A DNA stretch of 64,000 nt from Chryseobacterium candidae (GCF_004916905.1 NZ_SDLV01000018.1:62001-126000); one strand, 5' to 3'. Counted from the stretch's first letter, positions 1-9,032 are shown. Numbers and translations: made by a program. Notes: generated by a model from the sequence alone, not told the origin.

Positions 1-926
1 CTGCAACAGAATTCTATCAGTTAGGAATTGATAAATATTACACACTTTCTTCTGCTACAGGTTCCGGAACAGGAGATTTATTAGATGATATCGTTAAAGA
101 TTTCCCGACTACAGAATATAAAGATCCATTTGAAGGACTTCCTAAAATTACGATTGCAGGTCGTCCAAATGTAGGAAAGTCTACAATGACCAATGCCTTA
201 TTGGATGTTGAAAGAAATATCGTAACCGATATCGCAGGAACCACAAGAGACAGTATCCAGACTTTATATAATAAATTCGGACACGAGTTTGTATTGGTAG
301 ATACCGCAGGGATGAGAAGAAAGTCGAAGGTAAGCGAAGATCTTGAATTCTACTCTGTAATGAGATCAATCCGTTCTATTGAATATTCAGATGTTGTGAT
401 CATCATGGTAGATGCTACACAGGGATGGGAATCTCAGGATATGAACATCTTCGGACTGGCTCAGAAAAACAGAAAAGGAATTGTAATCCTTGTGAATAAG
501 TGGGATTTGATCGAGGACAAGCAGACCAATACGATGCGTGATTTTGAAAAATCAATCAAAGATAAGATCGGTCAGTTCCAGGATATTCCAATCCTATTCG
601 TTTCAGCTTTAACGAAACAAAGAATCCTGAAAGCTGTAGAAGTTGCCATGGAAGTTTATGAAGACCGTAAGAAGAAAATTAAAACTTCAAAACTGAATGA
701 AGTAATGCTTCCGATCTTCGAAAATACACCACCACCGGCATTGAAAGGAAAGTATATCAAAATCAAATATTGTGTTCAGCTTCCTACGCCTTCACCACAG
801 TTTGTATTTTTCTGTAACCTTCCACAGTATGTGAAAGAACCTTATAAAAGATTTACTGAAAATCAGCTGAGAAAAGAATTCGGATTTACCGGAGTTCCGA
901 TCGAAGTCTATTTCAGACAAAAATAA
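1..926 (+). CDS. der: Ribosome assembly GTPase Der (EngA), C-terminal part; 5' end outside window
   Basis: The reading frame is open from base 3, so the gene begins upstream of the window and the internal ATG at 186 is not its start. What is visible is the second GTPase domain and the C-terminal KH-like domain of the double-GTPase Der, which acts in 50S ribosome maturation. The G motifs are in order: P-loop GRPNVGKS (about 155-180), AGTTRDS switch I, DTAG, NKWD and a G5 SAL. The C-terminal part ([13 protein letters not shown]... ending VYFRQK) fits the KH domain. A strong hairpin terminator follows 20 bases after the stop, so der ends its transcription unit here. Identity is seen in the motifs; the role is established for the family. 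Confidence 0.96.
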   Translation, partial: ATEFYQLGIDKYYTLSSATGSGTGDLLDDIVKDFPTTEYKDPFEGLPKITIAGRPNVGKSTMTNALLDVERNIVTDIAGTTRDSIQTLYNKFGHEFVLVDTAGMRRKSKVSEDLEFYSVMRSIRSIEYSDVVIIMVDATQGWESQDMNIFGLAQKNRKGIVILVNKWDLIEDKQTNTMRDFEKSIKDKIGQFQDIPILFVSALTKQRILKAVEVAMEVYEDRKKKIKTSKLNEVMLPIFENTPPPALKGKYIKIKYCVQLPTPSPQFVFFCNLPQYVKEPYKRFTENQLRKEFGFTGVPIEVYFRQK

Positions 927-945
927 CAAGAACAGATGTTCATCA

Positions 946-985
946 AAAACCTCCGGCAAGCGAAGCTTGCCGGAGGTTTTTATAT
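946..985 (+). terminator. Rho-independent terminator after der
   Basis: A perfect 16-bp inverted repeat (946-961 with 965-980) closes a GAA loop and ends in a T tract. It lies just after the der stop. The GC-rich core CCGGCAAGC/GCTTGCCGG stands out from the AT-rich surroundings and resembles the other palindromic intergenic elements in this window. Confidence 0.9.
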
Positions 986-1038
986 TATCAGATCAGACTT
1001 TATCTTTCAGCCCGATCTTTCAATTCGTTTTTTAGTTG

Positions 1039-1046
1039 TAATTTTG
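1039..1046 (+). promoter_or_regulatory. Putative -7 box (TAATTTTG) for upp
   Basis: Matches the Bacteroidota -7 consensus TAnnTTTG, 29 bases before the upp ATG and after the der terminator. No clear TTG lies at the -33 distance. Confidence 0.5.
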
Positions 1047-1075
1047 CAGCAATTGAAATTAAAAATAAAATTTTC

Positions 1076-1726
1076 ATGCTTACTATTTTATCGCAACACT
1101 TCTCTCTGGTCAACGAATGGATAAATGAACTTAGAAACGTTACTATCCAGCACGACCGAATGAGATTCAGAAGGAATATGGAAAGAATCGGGGAGATTGC
1201 CGCTTTTGAAATCAGTAAAGGACTGGAGTACAGAGAAGTTGAAATTCAAACTCCTTTAGATACGATAAAAAGCCGGGAAATAGCTGTACAACCGGTTATT
1301 ACAACTATTTTAAGAGCCGGAGTTCCGTTGTTCGAAGGAATTCTGAACTATCTGGACAGAGCAGACTGTGGTTTTGTAGCAGCTTACAGAAAACATGATG
1401 CCAACGATTATTTCTCCATCAAACAGGATTATCTTACCTGCCCAAGCATTGAAGGCAGACCTTTGATCGTGGCAGATCCCATGTTGGCAACAGGAGCTTC
1501 CCTTATTGAAGCTATCAAAGATTTGCTGACCAACGGAAATCCAACCCAGCTTCATATTGTTGCCGCTATTGCATCAAAGCAAGGTGTGGAAACAGTCCAG
1601 AATGCTTATCCTGAAGCTCATATCTGGGTAGGAGCCATTGATGAACATTTAACATCAAAAGGGTATATCACTCCTGGTTTGGGAGATGCCGGAGATTTGA
1701 GCTACGGAGAAAAACTTCAGCGATAA
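1076..1726 (+). CDS. upp: Uracil phosphoribosyltransferase
   Basis: Converts uracil and PRPP to UMP in the cytoplasm (pyrimidine salvage). The 216-residue protein has the usual family length. It carries ILRAGVPLFEG (around residue 80), the PRPP-binding loop VADPMLATGASL (around 135-146) and the C-terminal uracil-binding segment GDAGDLSYG. The gene has its own putative promoter after the der terminator. It converges on the hydrolase gene with only one base between the two stop codons, so transcripts of the pair must overlap. Confidence 0.96.
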   Translation: MLTILSQHFSLVNEWINELRNVTIQHDRMRFRRNMERIGEIAAFEISKGLEYREVEIQTPLDTIKSREIAVQPVITTILRAGVPLFEGILNYLDRADCGFVAAYRKHDANDYFSIKQDYLTCPSIEGRPLIVADPMLATGASLIEAIKDLLTNGNPTQLHIVAAIASKQGVETVQNAYPEAHIWVGAIDEHLTSKGYITPGLGDAGDLSYGEKLQR

Positions 1727-1727
1727 A

Positions 1728-2414
1728 TTAAGAAAGATTCCGGAAATCTTTTATTAAGTTCAATAATAAATCAGGCCGTACTTTATCCATAGGATGCTTT
1801 GTGTCCGGAAGTACGGCAAATTTTGCGTTTGGAAGGCTTCTGTAAACTCTCATACTCTCTTCAATAGTGACCATATTATCTTTATCTCCCACCATGATTT
1901 GAACCGGAGTAGTAATCGTAGCAAAATTATTTTCCAGAGGAGGATTTTTACCTAGATCAATCATTAAATCAGCAATAGCAGGAAGAAGCTGTTTCCATTT
2001 TGTTCCGTGTTGTGATTCTAAAAGCTGGGCATACTGAGGAATTTTTTCAAGAATAACATCCGGATTAAGCATTTTACTTTCTTTCAAAGCCTGTTCTTCA
2101 GTCCAGTCGAACTTTGTTCCCAACGTTATAACAGAATTTACATTGTCAGGATTTTGCATGGCGTAGCAAAGTGCAACATAGCCACCCATGCTGTGTCCGA
2201 AAATAGATAGGTCAGTCAGATGATTCACTTTACAATACTCAGATAATTCCTGGACATACTTTTTAATACTGAGACCGCCTGCAGGAAGTTCCTGATCTCC
2301 ATGTCCTGAAAAAATAGGAGTATGAACTCTAAAATATGATGACAGAACGTTCAGATAAGGCTTAAAAATGTCACTGTGACCTAAAGCTCCGTGTAGTAAA
2401 ATCAGATTGGGCAT
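1728..2414 (-). CDS. Alpha/beta-fold hydrolase
   Basis: A 228-residue cytoplasmic alpha/beta hydrolase. The oxyanion segment LLHGALG is near the N terminus, the nucleophile elbow is GHSMGG (Ser around residue 75), the acid is probably the Asp in GDKDN, and the catalytic His is in TKHPMDK near the C terminus, so the triad looks complete. The substrate cannot be read from sequence; small esterases and C-C hydrolases share this architecture. Its stop nearly touches the upp stop on the other strand. Confidence 0.85.
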   Translation of the reverse strand: MPNLILLHGALGHSDIFKPYLNVLSSYFRVHTPIFSGHGDQELPAGGLSIKKYVQELSEYCKVNHLTDLSIFGHSMGGYVALCYAMQNPDNVNSVITLGTKFDWTEEQALKESKMLNPDVILEKIPQYAQLLESQHGTKWKQLLPAIADLMIDLGKNPPLENNFATITTPVQIMVGDKDNMVTIEESMRVYRSLPNAKFAVLPDTKHPMDKVRPDLLLNLIKDFRNLS

Positions 2415-2464
2415 AGTTGTATAGTTTCCGGAAAATTAGGAAAATGAATTGAATCGTGAAAATA

Positions 2465-2589
2465 GATGGAGGAGGAATTGTAAGAGTGTTTGAGTGTTGT
2501 AGGGTTTGAAAATATTCTTGATTATTGCTCTGCACAGAAAAATCCGAAACTAGCATCCTGCAACTCACAACTCGCACTCCGTTCCCGTA
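2465..2589. repeat. Imperfect palindromic intergenic sequence
   Basis: Between the hydrolase and ComF genes, a GTGTTTGAGTGTTGTAGGG-like left part is imperfectly complementary to a right part around 2555-2580 (CCTGCAACTCACAACTCGCAC). The layout is similar to other ATCC(T/A)GCAAC-type intergenic sequences in this window, for example 6754-6828. No coding potential is apparent. Confidence 0.45.
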
Positions 2590-3243
2590 TCAAGCATCCT
2601 CAGCCATCACCAAAACACTCACTTTATTATCTCCGGCACTTAAAATTTCCCATGCCACTGATGAAACCGTATTTCCTGTAGTGAAAACATCATCAATCAG
2701 TAGAATATGCTTTCCGGTAATAGATTGAGTAATGGAGAAAATATTGGCAGACTCCAGTCTGTGTTTCTTATCTTTTAAAGCCTGAGCTTTTGAATAGTGA
2801 TTTCGTTTAATTAATTGATGATCAAAAGCGATGTTGTAAAATGAAGACAACGTTTCTGTGAATAAATGAAGTTGGTTATATCCACGCTCTTTGAGTTTCC
2901 TCGGATGAAGAGGTACGCTAACCAGTAAATCAGGTTTGTGGTCATCAAATTTCAGCCGCTCAGTCGTCCAGTCTGCAAGAATCTTTCCAGTTTTTTCTCT
3001 GCTTTTATATTTCAGCTCATGAATAATCTGTCTGCTTAAGCCTTTCTCTTCAAATTGTATTAAAGAATAAGCGTTTTCAACCGGAAAGAATAAACTGCAT
3101 TTTTCCTTAACCGGATTATTTTCAAAATAATTGTAATGGGTAAAATGAATCTGGCTGAAACAAAGATCACAAACCAAAAATTCAGGATCGATGATTCTGT
3201 TGCAGTGAATGCAGCGGTTAGGAAACAATACATCTAAAATCAT
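2590..3243 (-). CDS. ComF family phosphoribosyltransferase-like protein
   Basis: 217 residues with the ComF layout. An N-terminal four-cysteine zinc finger (CIHC and CDLC, residues about 11-30) precedes a PRTase domain with the PRPP loop HILLIDDVFTTGNT near residue 180. The segment VPLHPRKLKERGYNQ (around 110-125) is also typical. ComF proteins in competent bacteria are needed for DNA uptake; in other lineages the role is unclear. No other competence gene lies nearby, so a competence role is only inferred. Confidence 0.88.
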   Translation of the reverse strand: MILDVLFPNRCIHCNRIIDPEFLVCDLCFSQIHFTHYNYFENNPVKEKCSLFFPVENAYSLIQFEEKGLSRQIIHELKYKSREKTGKILADWTTERLKFDDHKPDLLVSVPLHPRKLKERGYNQLHLFTETLSSFYNIAFDHQLIKRNHYSKAQALKDKKHRLESANIFSITQSITGKHILLIDDVFTTGNTVSSVAWEILSAGDNKVSVLVMAEDA

Positions 3244-3270
3244 AGTGTGTTTTTACTAAGATATGAAAAT

Positions 3271-3546
3271 AATTGTCAATTTTTGCTTCGCAAAGTCAAT
3301 AGTGAATTATTATTGTTCGCGAATTTTGTGAACTAATTTATATTGGGTTCGCAAAGGCATTTTTTCGTTGCTGAGTGGAACGGCATAGAGAACGAAAAGC
3401 TATTAAATAGTATAGAAAACTTTGTGAACTCCGCGTTTAGAAAATAACTTACCCGTGAATTTCAACAGCAAATCTATTATTCACAAACCTTAATCTCGAA
3501 TCCCGAACCTCGTATAGAAATTCACAAGCTAAGCGTATTGACAATT
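3271..3546. repeat. Dispersed intergenic element with inverted ends, copy A
   Basis: The whole gap between ComF and the XRE regulator is non-coding. It is bounded by AATTGTCAAT (3271-3280) and its complement ATTGACAATT (3537-3546). Its core shares TTGCTGAGTG, AAAACTTTGTGAACT and GCGTTTA, in the same order and spacing, with a second copy at about 13552-13765. Each copy begins with a short TTGCTTCGC motif. It may be a small non-autonomous element or an extended REP-like sequence; there is no ORF. Confidence 0.6.
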
Positions 3547-3559
3547 CACAATTCACTTT

Positions 3560-5041
3560 TTAAATATCTTCAAACGTCTTCCTGATCTTCTCCACAGAAC
3601 TTTTCATACTCAGATTAAAATGTTCCTTTTCCAGTCTTACGGGCGGTGCCTGTCGCACTTCACAATCGGCAATACTGCATGATTCGCAGGTAACCCCTAC
3701 ATTGATGGTTTTTAAAGATGGAGACTTGATAAAACCTATTTTTTTAATCGTTTGAGAATTCAGTAAAATCCCCAGACAATAACTTCTGTTACTTCCATCT
3801 GAAAAAGGATTTTTCTGTGAAGTAGAAATTACCAGATAGCTTATTCCCTGATCTTTATAGTGAGAAATCTGAGCATCCGTAAGGGTTTCATTTTCTTTTA
3901 AATCACCAAGATTTTTTACCGCAATCCATCTTCTGCAGTAATGTTCGTTCATTGCATTCGCATGAGGAGCCTGTTGATGATTAAGATGAAGCTCTTTTAA
4001 AATCTGAATTTTATCCGAGTTTTTCTTTTTTACCAGGCATAAATAAAAAAGATCTTTAATTCCTATTTCAGCCGAGAGGATGTTGGTCAGCCGATAGTAA
4101 AACGTTTCAGGAGAGTGGGTGAAACTATCGATCAGTCCCTCAAAACTTTTAGATTCCCATGTATTCTGCTGGAAAAATTCTGAAGTTTTTTCAATGACAG
4201 ATTTTTTGGAAATGAGCAATGCTCCTGCAAAATAAGAGGCGTAAAAGTTGTTCAGGATCTCTTCAAAACTTCCGAAGTCAAGCCATGAATACGTATTGGG
4301 ACGATTTTTTAATTCCAGTACATTGAAGCCGATTTCTTTAGCGAGGATGAATGTTTTCTGATCCTTTTCCAGTTTTTTATTCAGAAGCAAAAGTTTTTTT
4401 TCCGGAATAAAAAGAGATCGCAGATTGTCCAGAGTTCCATATTTTTCAAAATCTTCAGACTGAATGGTGTAGCTGAATTTTTCTGCAAGAATTTTCTCCA
4501 GAATATCAGACTTTAAGCTTTTCTTGATTTTTAACTGATTTTCATGTGTAAACAAATCTACCTTTTCTTCAATTTCCGGAAAATAATTGTCATACAATTC
4601 CTGAAATGATCTTAATACCGCAAAATAAAATCTTTCTTTTCCCAGATTATAATTCTGAGAAATTTCGATCAGAGCATTGATAAAAGCAGTTACTTTTTTA
4701 GGAGCATCACTGATGATGCTGATGAGGTTGTTCTTATTGATTCCAAAAAGTTCCAGCGGAACTTCTTTAAAGAAATCAGACTGCAGGATTTCATTGAAAG
4801 GGGCAAGACTTTTATCAAGTTTGGTAGAAACCAGATCATCGAAAGTACAGTTCAGCGCTTCAGAAAGCTGAATGATTTTATCATGCTTGGGATATTTTTT
4901 TCCGTTTTCAATTTCGTTGAGGTAAGATTTTGATAATCCTGTCTTTACAGCAAGATCCTGCAGAGACCAGTTTTTCTTTTGTCTCTGCTGTTTCAGTTTT
5001 AGCCCGAAAACTGTTTTGATAAAGTCGCTTTCTGAATTCAT
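3560..5041 (-). CDS. XRE-family regulator with IrrE-like and ScfR/RamB-type C-terminal domains
   Basis: 493 residues. An N-terminal helix-turn-helix (about residues 12-68, LQDLAVKTGLSKSYLNEIENG) is followed by a long middle region resembling an IrrE/peptidase M78 fold and a C-terminal domain with NEHYCRRW and a cysteine cluster (Cys452, 455, 460). This layout is that of the short-chain acyl/RamB-type regulators, which in actinobacteria control aceA/aceB. The zinc motif HExxH expected for a protease is absent; the equivalent stretch reads LAKEIG, so it is probably a sensor and not a peptidase. It is divergent from aceB, with a shared 127-bp control region holding two identical-type palindromes. 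Control of aceBA and of itself is inferred from that arrangement. Confidence 0.88.
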   Translation of the reverse strand: MNSESDFIKTVFGLKLKQQRQKKNWSLQDLAVKTGLSKSYLNEIENGKKYPKHDKIIQLSEALNCTFDDLVSTKLDKSLAPFNEILQSDFFKEVPLELFGINKNNLISIISDAPKKVTAFINALIEISQNYNLGKERFYFAVLRSFQELYDNYFPEIEEKVDLFTHENQLKIKKSLKSDILEKILAEKFSYTIQSEDFEKYGTLDNLRSLFIPEKKLLLLNKKLEKDQKTFILAKEIGFNVLELKNRPNTYSWLDFGSFEEILNNFYASYFAGALLISKKSVIEKTSEFFQQNTWESKSFEGLIDSFTHSPETFYYRLTNILSAEIGIKDLFYLCLVKKKNSDKIQILKELHLNHQQAPHANAMNEHYCRRWIAVKNLGDLKENETLTDAQISHYKDQGISYLVISTSQKNPFSDGSNRSYCLGILLNSQTIKKIGFIKSPSLKTINVGVTCESCSIADCEVRQAPPVRLEKEHFNLSMKSSVEKIRKTFEDI

Positions 5042-5045
5042 TACT

Positions 5046-5053
5046 CAAATATA
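5046..5053 (-). promoter_or_regulatory. -7 box of the XRE regulator gene (apparently leaderless)
   Basis: On the minus strand this reads TATATTTG (TAnnTTTG consensus) and ends only 4 bases before the ATG at 5041. Transcription would start at or next to the start codon. Operator 1 (5063-5078) occupies the -33 side of this promoter. Confidence 0.6.
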
Positions 5054-5062
5054 AATAAATAG

Positions 5063-5078
5063 ATGCGATTATTCGCAT
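5063..5078. promoter_or_regulatory. Operator 1, palindrome with GCGAWNNTTCGC core
   Basis: ATGCGATTATTCGCAT: arms ATGCGA and TCGCAT around a 4-base centre. It shares the GCGAWNNTTCGC core with operator 2; the two centres are 36 bp apart. It covers the upstream part of the regulator's own promoter, which suggests autoregulation. Confidence 0.65.
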
Positions 5079-5098
5079 AATAAATTTTAAAATAAATT

Positions 5099-5114
5099 TA
5101 GCGAACGTTCGCTA
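5099..5114. promoter_or_regulatory. Operator 2, perfect 16-bp palindrome upstream of aceB
   Basis: TAGCGAACGTTCGCTA is a perfect 16-bp palindrome ending 18 bases before the aceB -7 box, so a bound protein would cover the -33 region. It has the same core as operator 1. The likely ligand is the divergent XRE regulator. Confidence 0.7.
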
Positions 5115-5132
5115 TTTGTGAAAATTTTTATT

Positions 5133-5140
5133 TATGTTTG
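5133..5140 (+). promoter_or_regulatory. -7 box of aceB
   Basis: TATGTTTG matches TAnnTTTG, 28 bases before the aceB ATG. There is no good TTG at -33; that position is taken by operator 2. Confidence 0.55.
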
Positions 5141-5168
5141 TAACATCAAATCACAAAATCAATAGGTT

Positions 5169-6743
5169 ATGGAAACAAAGACTCAGTTAGAAATAAAGTC
5201 ACAGAAGCAGTTTGAGGAAATATTTACTCCTGATTTGGTAGATTTTCTGATTTCGCTTCATCAAAACTTTAATGATAAAAGACTTGAACTTTTAGAAGAA
5301 AGAAAAAATACTCAGCAACATTTTGATCAGGGAAATCTGCCCGGCTTCTTAAAAGAAACTGCAGACATCAGGAATGGGAATTGGGTATGTGCTTCACTTC
5401 CTGACGATATGCTGGATAGAAGAGTAGAAATTACAGGCCCTGTTGACCGTAAAATGATCATCAATGCCCTGAATTCCGGAGCATCTGCATTTATGGCTGA
5501 CTTTGAAGACAGCAGCTCGCCGGTGTGGGAAAACTGTATCCAGGGACAGATTAACCTTTCTGATGCCATTAACCGAAAAATTGATTTTCTCAATGAAAAA
5601 GGAAAAGCTTATACCCTCAATGAGAAAACGGCTGTTCTACAGGTTCGTCCACGTGGTCTTCATCTTCCGGAAAAACATATTGAAATCAATGGAGAGAAAG
5701 CTTCCGGATCACTGACTGATTTTGGAATGTATTTCTTCAGAAACGCAAAACAGCTTCTGGAAAACGGCAGCGGTCCTTACTTTTACCTTCCCAAACTGGA
5801 ACATTATAAAGAAGCCCGATGGTGGAATGAGGTTTTTGTTTTTGCACAAAACTACCTTGGAATTCCGGAAGGAACTATTAAAGCTACTGTTTTAATAGAA
5901 ACCATTACTGCATCATTTCAGATTGATGAGATTTTATTTGAATTAAAAGAACACAGTGCAGGACTGAATTGCGGAAGATGGGATTATATTTTCTCCTACA
6001 TTAAAAAATTCAGAAACCTTCACGAGTTTATTGTTCCGGACAGAGACCAGGTGACGATGACTTCTCCTTTTATGAGTGCATACTCAAAAAGGGTGATCGA
6101 AATCTGCCATAAAAGAAATGTTCATGCTATCGGCGGAATGGCTGCCCAGATTCCTGTAAAGGACGATGATGAAGCCAATAAAAAAGCTTTTGAAAAAGTA
6201 AAAAATGACAAAGAAAGGGAAGTGAAAAACGGTCATGATGGTACATGGGTAGCACATCCGGCATTGGTAGCGGTGGCAAAAGAAATTTTTGATAAGTATA
6301 TGCCTTCCAAAAATCAGATCGATAAAAAATTTGAATATCATATAACGGAAAATCAGCTGCTGGAAATCCCCAAAGGAGATATTACCGAAAAAGGAGTCCG
6401 GAAAAATATCAATGTTGGAATTCTTTACCTTGAAAGCTGGCTGATGGGAACCGGTGCTGCTGCTATTTATAATCTGATGGAAGATGCCGCTACTGCAGAG
6501 ATTTCAAGAACACAAATCTGGCAGTGGCTGAAAAACGAAGCCGTTCTGAGTGATGACAGGACGTTAACCCGAAGCATGGTACTGCAGTGGGAAAAAGAAG
6601 AAATGGACCATATTGAAAAGTATGTAGGAGAAGCCCGTTTCCGGAACGGAAAATTTAACCTCGCTAAAGAACTTTTCAATGAACTGATCTTTTCTGAAAA
6701 ATTTGAAGAATTTCTAACCCTTAAAGCATATCCTTTTATTTAA
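5169..6743 (+). CDS. aceB: Malate synthase A
   Basis: Second enzyme of the glyoxylate shunt: condenses glyoxylate with acetyl-CoA to malate, allowing growth on acetate and fatty acids. 524 residues, the usual length of form A. Signatures visible are LQVRPRGLHLPEKH (about residue 158), the RWDYIFSYIKK motif (about 275) and MTSPFMSAYSKRVIEICHKRNVHAIGG split across 295-325. It is the first gene of an aceB-aceA pair with 125 bp between them and no terminator in the gap. The upstream operators imply substrate-dependent control by the divergent regulator. Confidence 0.97.
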   Translation: METKTQLEIKSQKQFEEIFTPDLVDFLISLHQNFNDKRLELLEERKNTQQHFDQGNLPGFLKETADIRNGNWVCASLPDDMLDRRVEITGPVDRKMIINALNSGASAFMADFEDSSSPVWENCIQGQINLSDAINRKIDFLNEKGKAYTLNEKTAVLQVRPRGLHLPEKHIEINGEKASGSLTDFGMYFFRNAKQLLENGSGPYFYLPKLEHYKEARWWNEVFVFAQNYLGIPEGTIKATVLIETITASFQIDEILFELKEHSAGLNCGRWDYIFSYIKKFRNLHEFIVPDRDQVTMTSPFMSAYSKRVIEICHKRNVHAIGGMAAQIPVKDDDEANKKAFEKVKNDKEREVKNGHDGTWVAHPALVAVAKEIFDKYMPSKNQIDKKFEYHITENQLLEIPKGDITEKGVRKNINVGILYLESWLMGTGAAAIYNLMEDAATAEISRTQIWQWLKNEAVLSDDRTLTRSMVLQWEKEEMDHIEKYVGEARFRNGKFNLAKELFNELIFSEKFEEFLTLKAYPFI

Positions 6744-6753
6744 TAAAATGTTG

Positions 6754-6828
6754 GTTGCTGGTTTTATAGTTGCTGGTTGAAAACCCAATTATCAATTAAC
6801 ACTAACAATAGAACTGGCATCCAGCAAC
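6754..6828. repeat. Short direct and inverted repeats between aceB and aceA
   Basis: GTTGCTGG occurs twice in direct orientation (6754-6761, 6769-6776) and once inverted as CCAGCAAC (6821-6828). Hairpin formation in the aceBA transcript is possible. There is no T tract, so a terminator is unlikely. Confidence 0.5.
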
Positions 6829-6868
6829 AAAATTATTTTCAAACCTAATCAAACAAAATCCCAATATT

Positions 6869-8149
6869 ATGAAAACAAGACAAGAACAAATCCAGGCTAT
6901 TGAACAGGATTGGCTTACAAATCCACGCTGGAACGGTGTGAAAAGACCTTATACAGCAGAAGAAGTTTTAAAACTTCGCGGTTCTTATACCATAGATTAT
7001 ACTATTGCTACAGAAATGTCCAAAAAATTCTGGAATAAATTAAATACTCAGGATTATGTGGCAGGACTTGGCGCATTGACAGGTAATCAGGCGGTACAGG
7101 AAGTAGATGCCGGGCTGGAAGCAATATATCTTTCAGGGTGGCAGGTTGCGGCGGATGCCAACCTGTCAGGGGAGATGTATCCGGATCAGTCATTATATCC
7201 GGCCAACTCAGTGCCTTCTGTGGTAAAGAAAATTAATAATGCCTTACTAAGAGCAGATCAGGTGCAATCCGTAAGCGGAACAGGAAACAAAGAATATCTT
7301 GTGCCTATTATTGCTGACGCAGAAGCAGGTTTTGGAGGTAATCTGAATGCTTTTGAGCTGATGAAGCAGATGATTGAAGCGGGAGCAGCGGGCGTACATT
7401 TTGAAGACCAGCTTTCTTCAGCCAAAAAATGCGGTCACTTAGGCGGAAAAGTATTGGTGCCTACTCAGGAAGCAGTCAATAAGTTGATTGCAGCACGTCT
7501 GGCTGCCGATGTATTAGGTGTTCCAAGTCTTATTATTGCAAGAACAGATGCGGATGCTGCAGATTTACTGACTTCTGATATTGATGACAGGGATAAAAAG
7601 TTCGTAACAGGAGAAAGAACCTCTGAAGGGTTTTACGTAGTAAGAAACGGAGTAGAACAGGGAATCGACAGAGGTTTGTCTTATGCTCCATACGCAGATC
7701 TGATCTGGATGGAAACCTCAAATCCTGACCTGGAACAGGCGAGAAGATTTGCAGAAGGAATTCATGCCAAATTTCCGGGAAAAATGCTGGCTTATAACTG
7801 TTCACCTTCATTCAACTGGGCAGCAAGACTGAGTGTGGAAGAAATGTCTACTTTCCGTGAAGAGCTGGCTAAAATGGGATACAAGTTCCAATTTATTACC
7901 CTTGCAGGATTCCATGCCTTGAACACGGCTATGTTTGAATTGGCTTTAGCTTATAAAGAAAGAGGAATGGCAGGATATTCAGAACTTCAGGAGCGTGAGT
8001 TTGCATTACAGCAGAAAGGATTCAGAGCAGTGAAGCATCAGTCTTTTGTAGGAACAGGATATTTTGATGAAGTACAGAATATTGTCACAAACGGTTCCTC
8101 GGCTACAGTAGCGATGAAAGATTCTACAGAAACCGCACAGTTCCATTAG
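6869..8149 (+). CDS. aceA: Isocitrate lyase
   Basis: First enzyme of the glyoxylate shunt: splits isocitrate into glyoxylate and succinate. 426 residues, the typical bacterial length. The catalytic signature KKCGHLGGK is present (Cys188), with VHFEDQ before it and the acidic/Mg-binding stretch [11 protein letters not shown] further upstream. It lies downstream of aceB, probably in the same transcript, and ends in a strong terminator. No operator of the GCGAWNNTTCGC type lies in the aceB-aceA gap, so its control probably comes from the aceB promoter. Confidence 0.97.
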   Translation: MKTRQEQIQAIEQDWLTNPRWNGVKRPYTAEEVLKLRGSYTIDYTIATEMSKKFWNKLNTQDYVAGLGALTGNQAVQEVDAGLEAIYLSGWQVAADANLSGEMYPDQSLYPANSVPSVVKKINNALLRADQVQSVSGTGNKEYLVPIIADAEAGFGGNLNAFELMKQMIEAGAAGVHFEDQLSSAKKCGHLGGKVLVPTQEAVNKLIAARLAADVLGVPSLIIARTDADAADLLTSDIDDRDKKFVTGERTSEGFYVVRNGVEQGIDRGLSYAPYADLIWMETSNPDLEQARRFAEGIHAKFPGKMLAYNCSPSFNWAARLSVEEMSTFREELAKMGYKFQFITLAGFHALNTAMFELALAYKERGMAGYSELQEREFALQQKGFRAVKHQSFVGTGYFDEVQNIVTNGSSATVAMKDSTETAQFH

Positions 8150-8175
8150 TCATTTTTTCATATTTTTTTGATATT

Positions 8176-8208
8176 AAACCTTCTCGTCTTCGGGAAGGTT
8201 TTTCTTTT
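8176..8208 (+). terminator. Terminator after aceA
   Basis: Stem AAACCTTC/GAAGGTTT (8176-8183 with 8194-8201), extended inward by TCG/CGG with one wobble to a TCTT loop, then a T-rich tail. Confidence 0.88.
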
Positions 8209-8299
8209 GTTTAAAGGTGTTTAAGCCTGTTTTTACACTATAGATATCTCAAAATAATAAAGAAATAAATACTACATGATAAGTAATTGAAATTTGAAT

Positions 8300-8307
8300 T
8301 ATATTTG
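8300..8307 (+). promoter_or_regulatory. -7 box of the OmpH gene
   Basis: TATATTTG, 23 bases upstream of the ATG at 8331. Confidence 0.5.
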
Positions 8308-8330
8308 AGACTGAAAAAATATTATTAAAA

Positions 8331-8903
8331 ATGAATTTAATTAAAGTACTTTTTATTACATTAGGATTAACACTTACAGCCAATGCTGCAAAAGCCCAAC
8401 AAAAGATTGGTAGCGTGAATACTGATGAAATTTTTGCAAGTTTATCCGAAGTAAAAACAATAAGTGCAACTGTGGACAATTTTACAAAAACCAAGCAGAC
8501 TGAAATTGAAAAATTAATCGGTGATTATCAGGCTAAATTGAAGGCAGCCCAGGATAAAGAAAAGACTCTTAGTGAAGCTAACAAAGAAGCGGTAACGAAA
8601 GAACTGATGGCAGCACAAACAGAATTGCAGACTCTGGGTAAAAAAATTGAAGAATCAAGAGCACAGGCTGCTAAAGATATTTCTGCAAAACAAAATGAAT
8701 TGTTTACTCCGTTACAGCAAAAAGTAAAAGCTGCTATTTCTGCTGCTGCCAAAGAAAAAGGTATCAATTATGTTTTTGATATTGCATCTCAGGAAACTAA
8801 TAATCTTATTTACAACGATGGAAGTGAAGATATCACAGCTCTTGTGAAAAGTAAATTAGGAGCTGCAGCAACGCCTGCAAAACCTGCTGGAAAATCTAAA
8901 TAA
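8331..8903 (+). CDS. OmpH/Skp family periplasmic chaperone
   Basis: 190 residues. An N-terminal signal peptide (MNLIKVLFITLGLTLTANAAKAQ) is followed by QKIGSVNTDEIFASL and a long helical, Lys/Glu/Ala/Gln-rich coiled coil (about residues 45-125), as in Skp. Skp-like proteins carry unfolded outer-membrane proteins across the periplasm. A C-terminal low-complexity Ala/Pro/Lys tail follows. The gene stands alone between two terminators, with its own promoter. Confidence 0.88.
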   Translation: MNLIKVLFITLGLTLTANAAKAQQKIGSVNTDEIFASLSEVKTISATVDNFTKTKQTEIEKLIGDYQAKLKAAQDKEKTLSEANKEAVTKELMAAQTELQTLGKKIEESRAQAAKDISAKQNELFTPLQQKVKAAISAAAKEKGINYVFDIASQETNNLIYNDGSEDITALVKSKLGAAATPAKPAGKSK

Positions 8904-8927
8904 GAAACTTAATATACTGAATATTAC

Positions 8928-8960
8928 AACGGAATCAGAATTCATGATTCCGTTTTTTTA
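8928..8960 (+). terminator. Terminator after ompH
   Basis: AACGGAATCA (8928-8937) pairs with TGATTCCGTT (8945-8954) and is followed by T7. Confidence 0.9.
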
Positions 8961-9007
8961 TGCGTAAAAGTGATTAATGGGATGAAGAATATTTTGTTTT
9001 AAAATGA

Positions 9008-9015
9008 TAAATTTG
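9008..9015 (+). promoter_or_regulatory. -7 box of the thioesterase gene
   Basis: TAAATTTG, 17 bases before the ATG at 9033. Confidence 0.5.
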
Positions 9016-9032
9016 AGTAAACTTTCAGCAGA

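Noticed and set aside
6743..6868. Second operator upstream of aceA
   Set aside because: No GCGAWNNTTCGC-like palindrome is present; only GTTGCTGG repeats were found.
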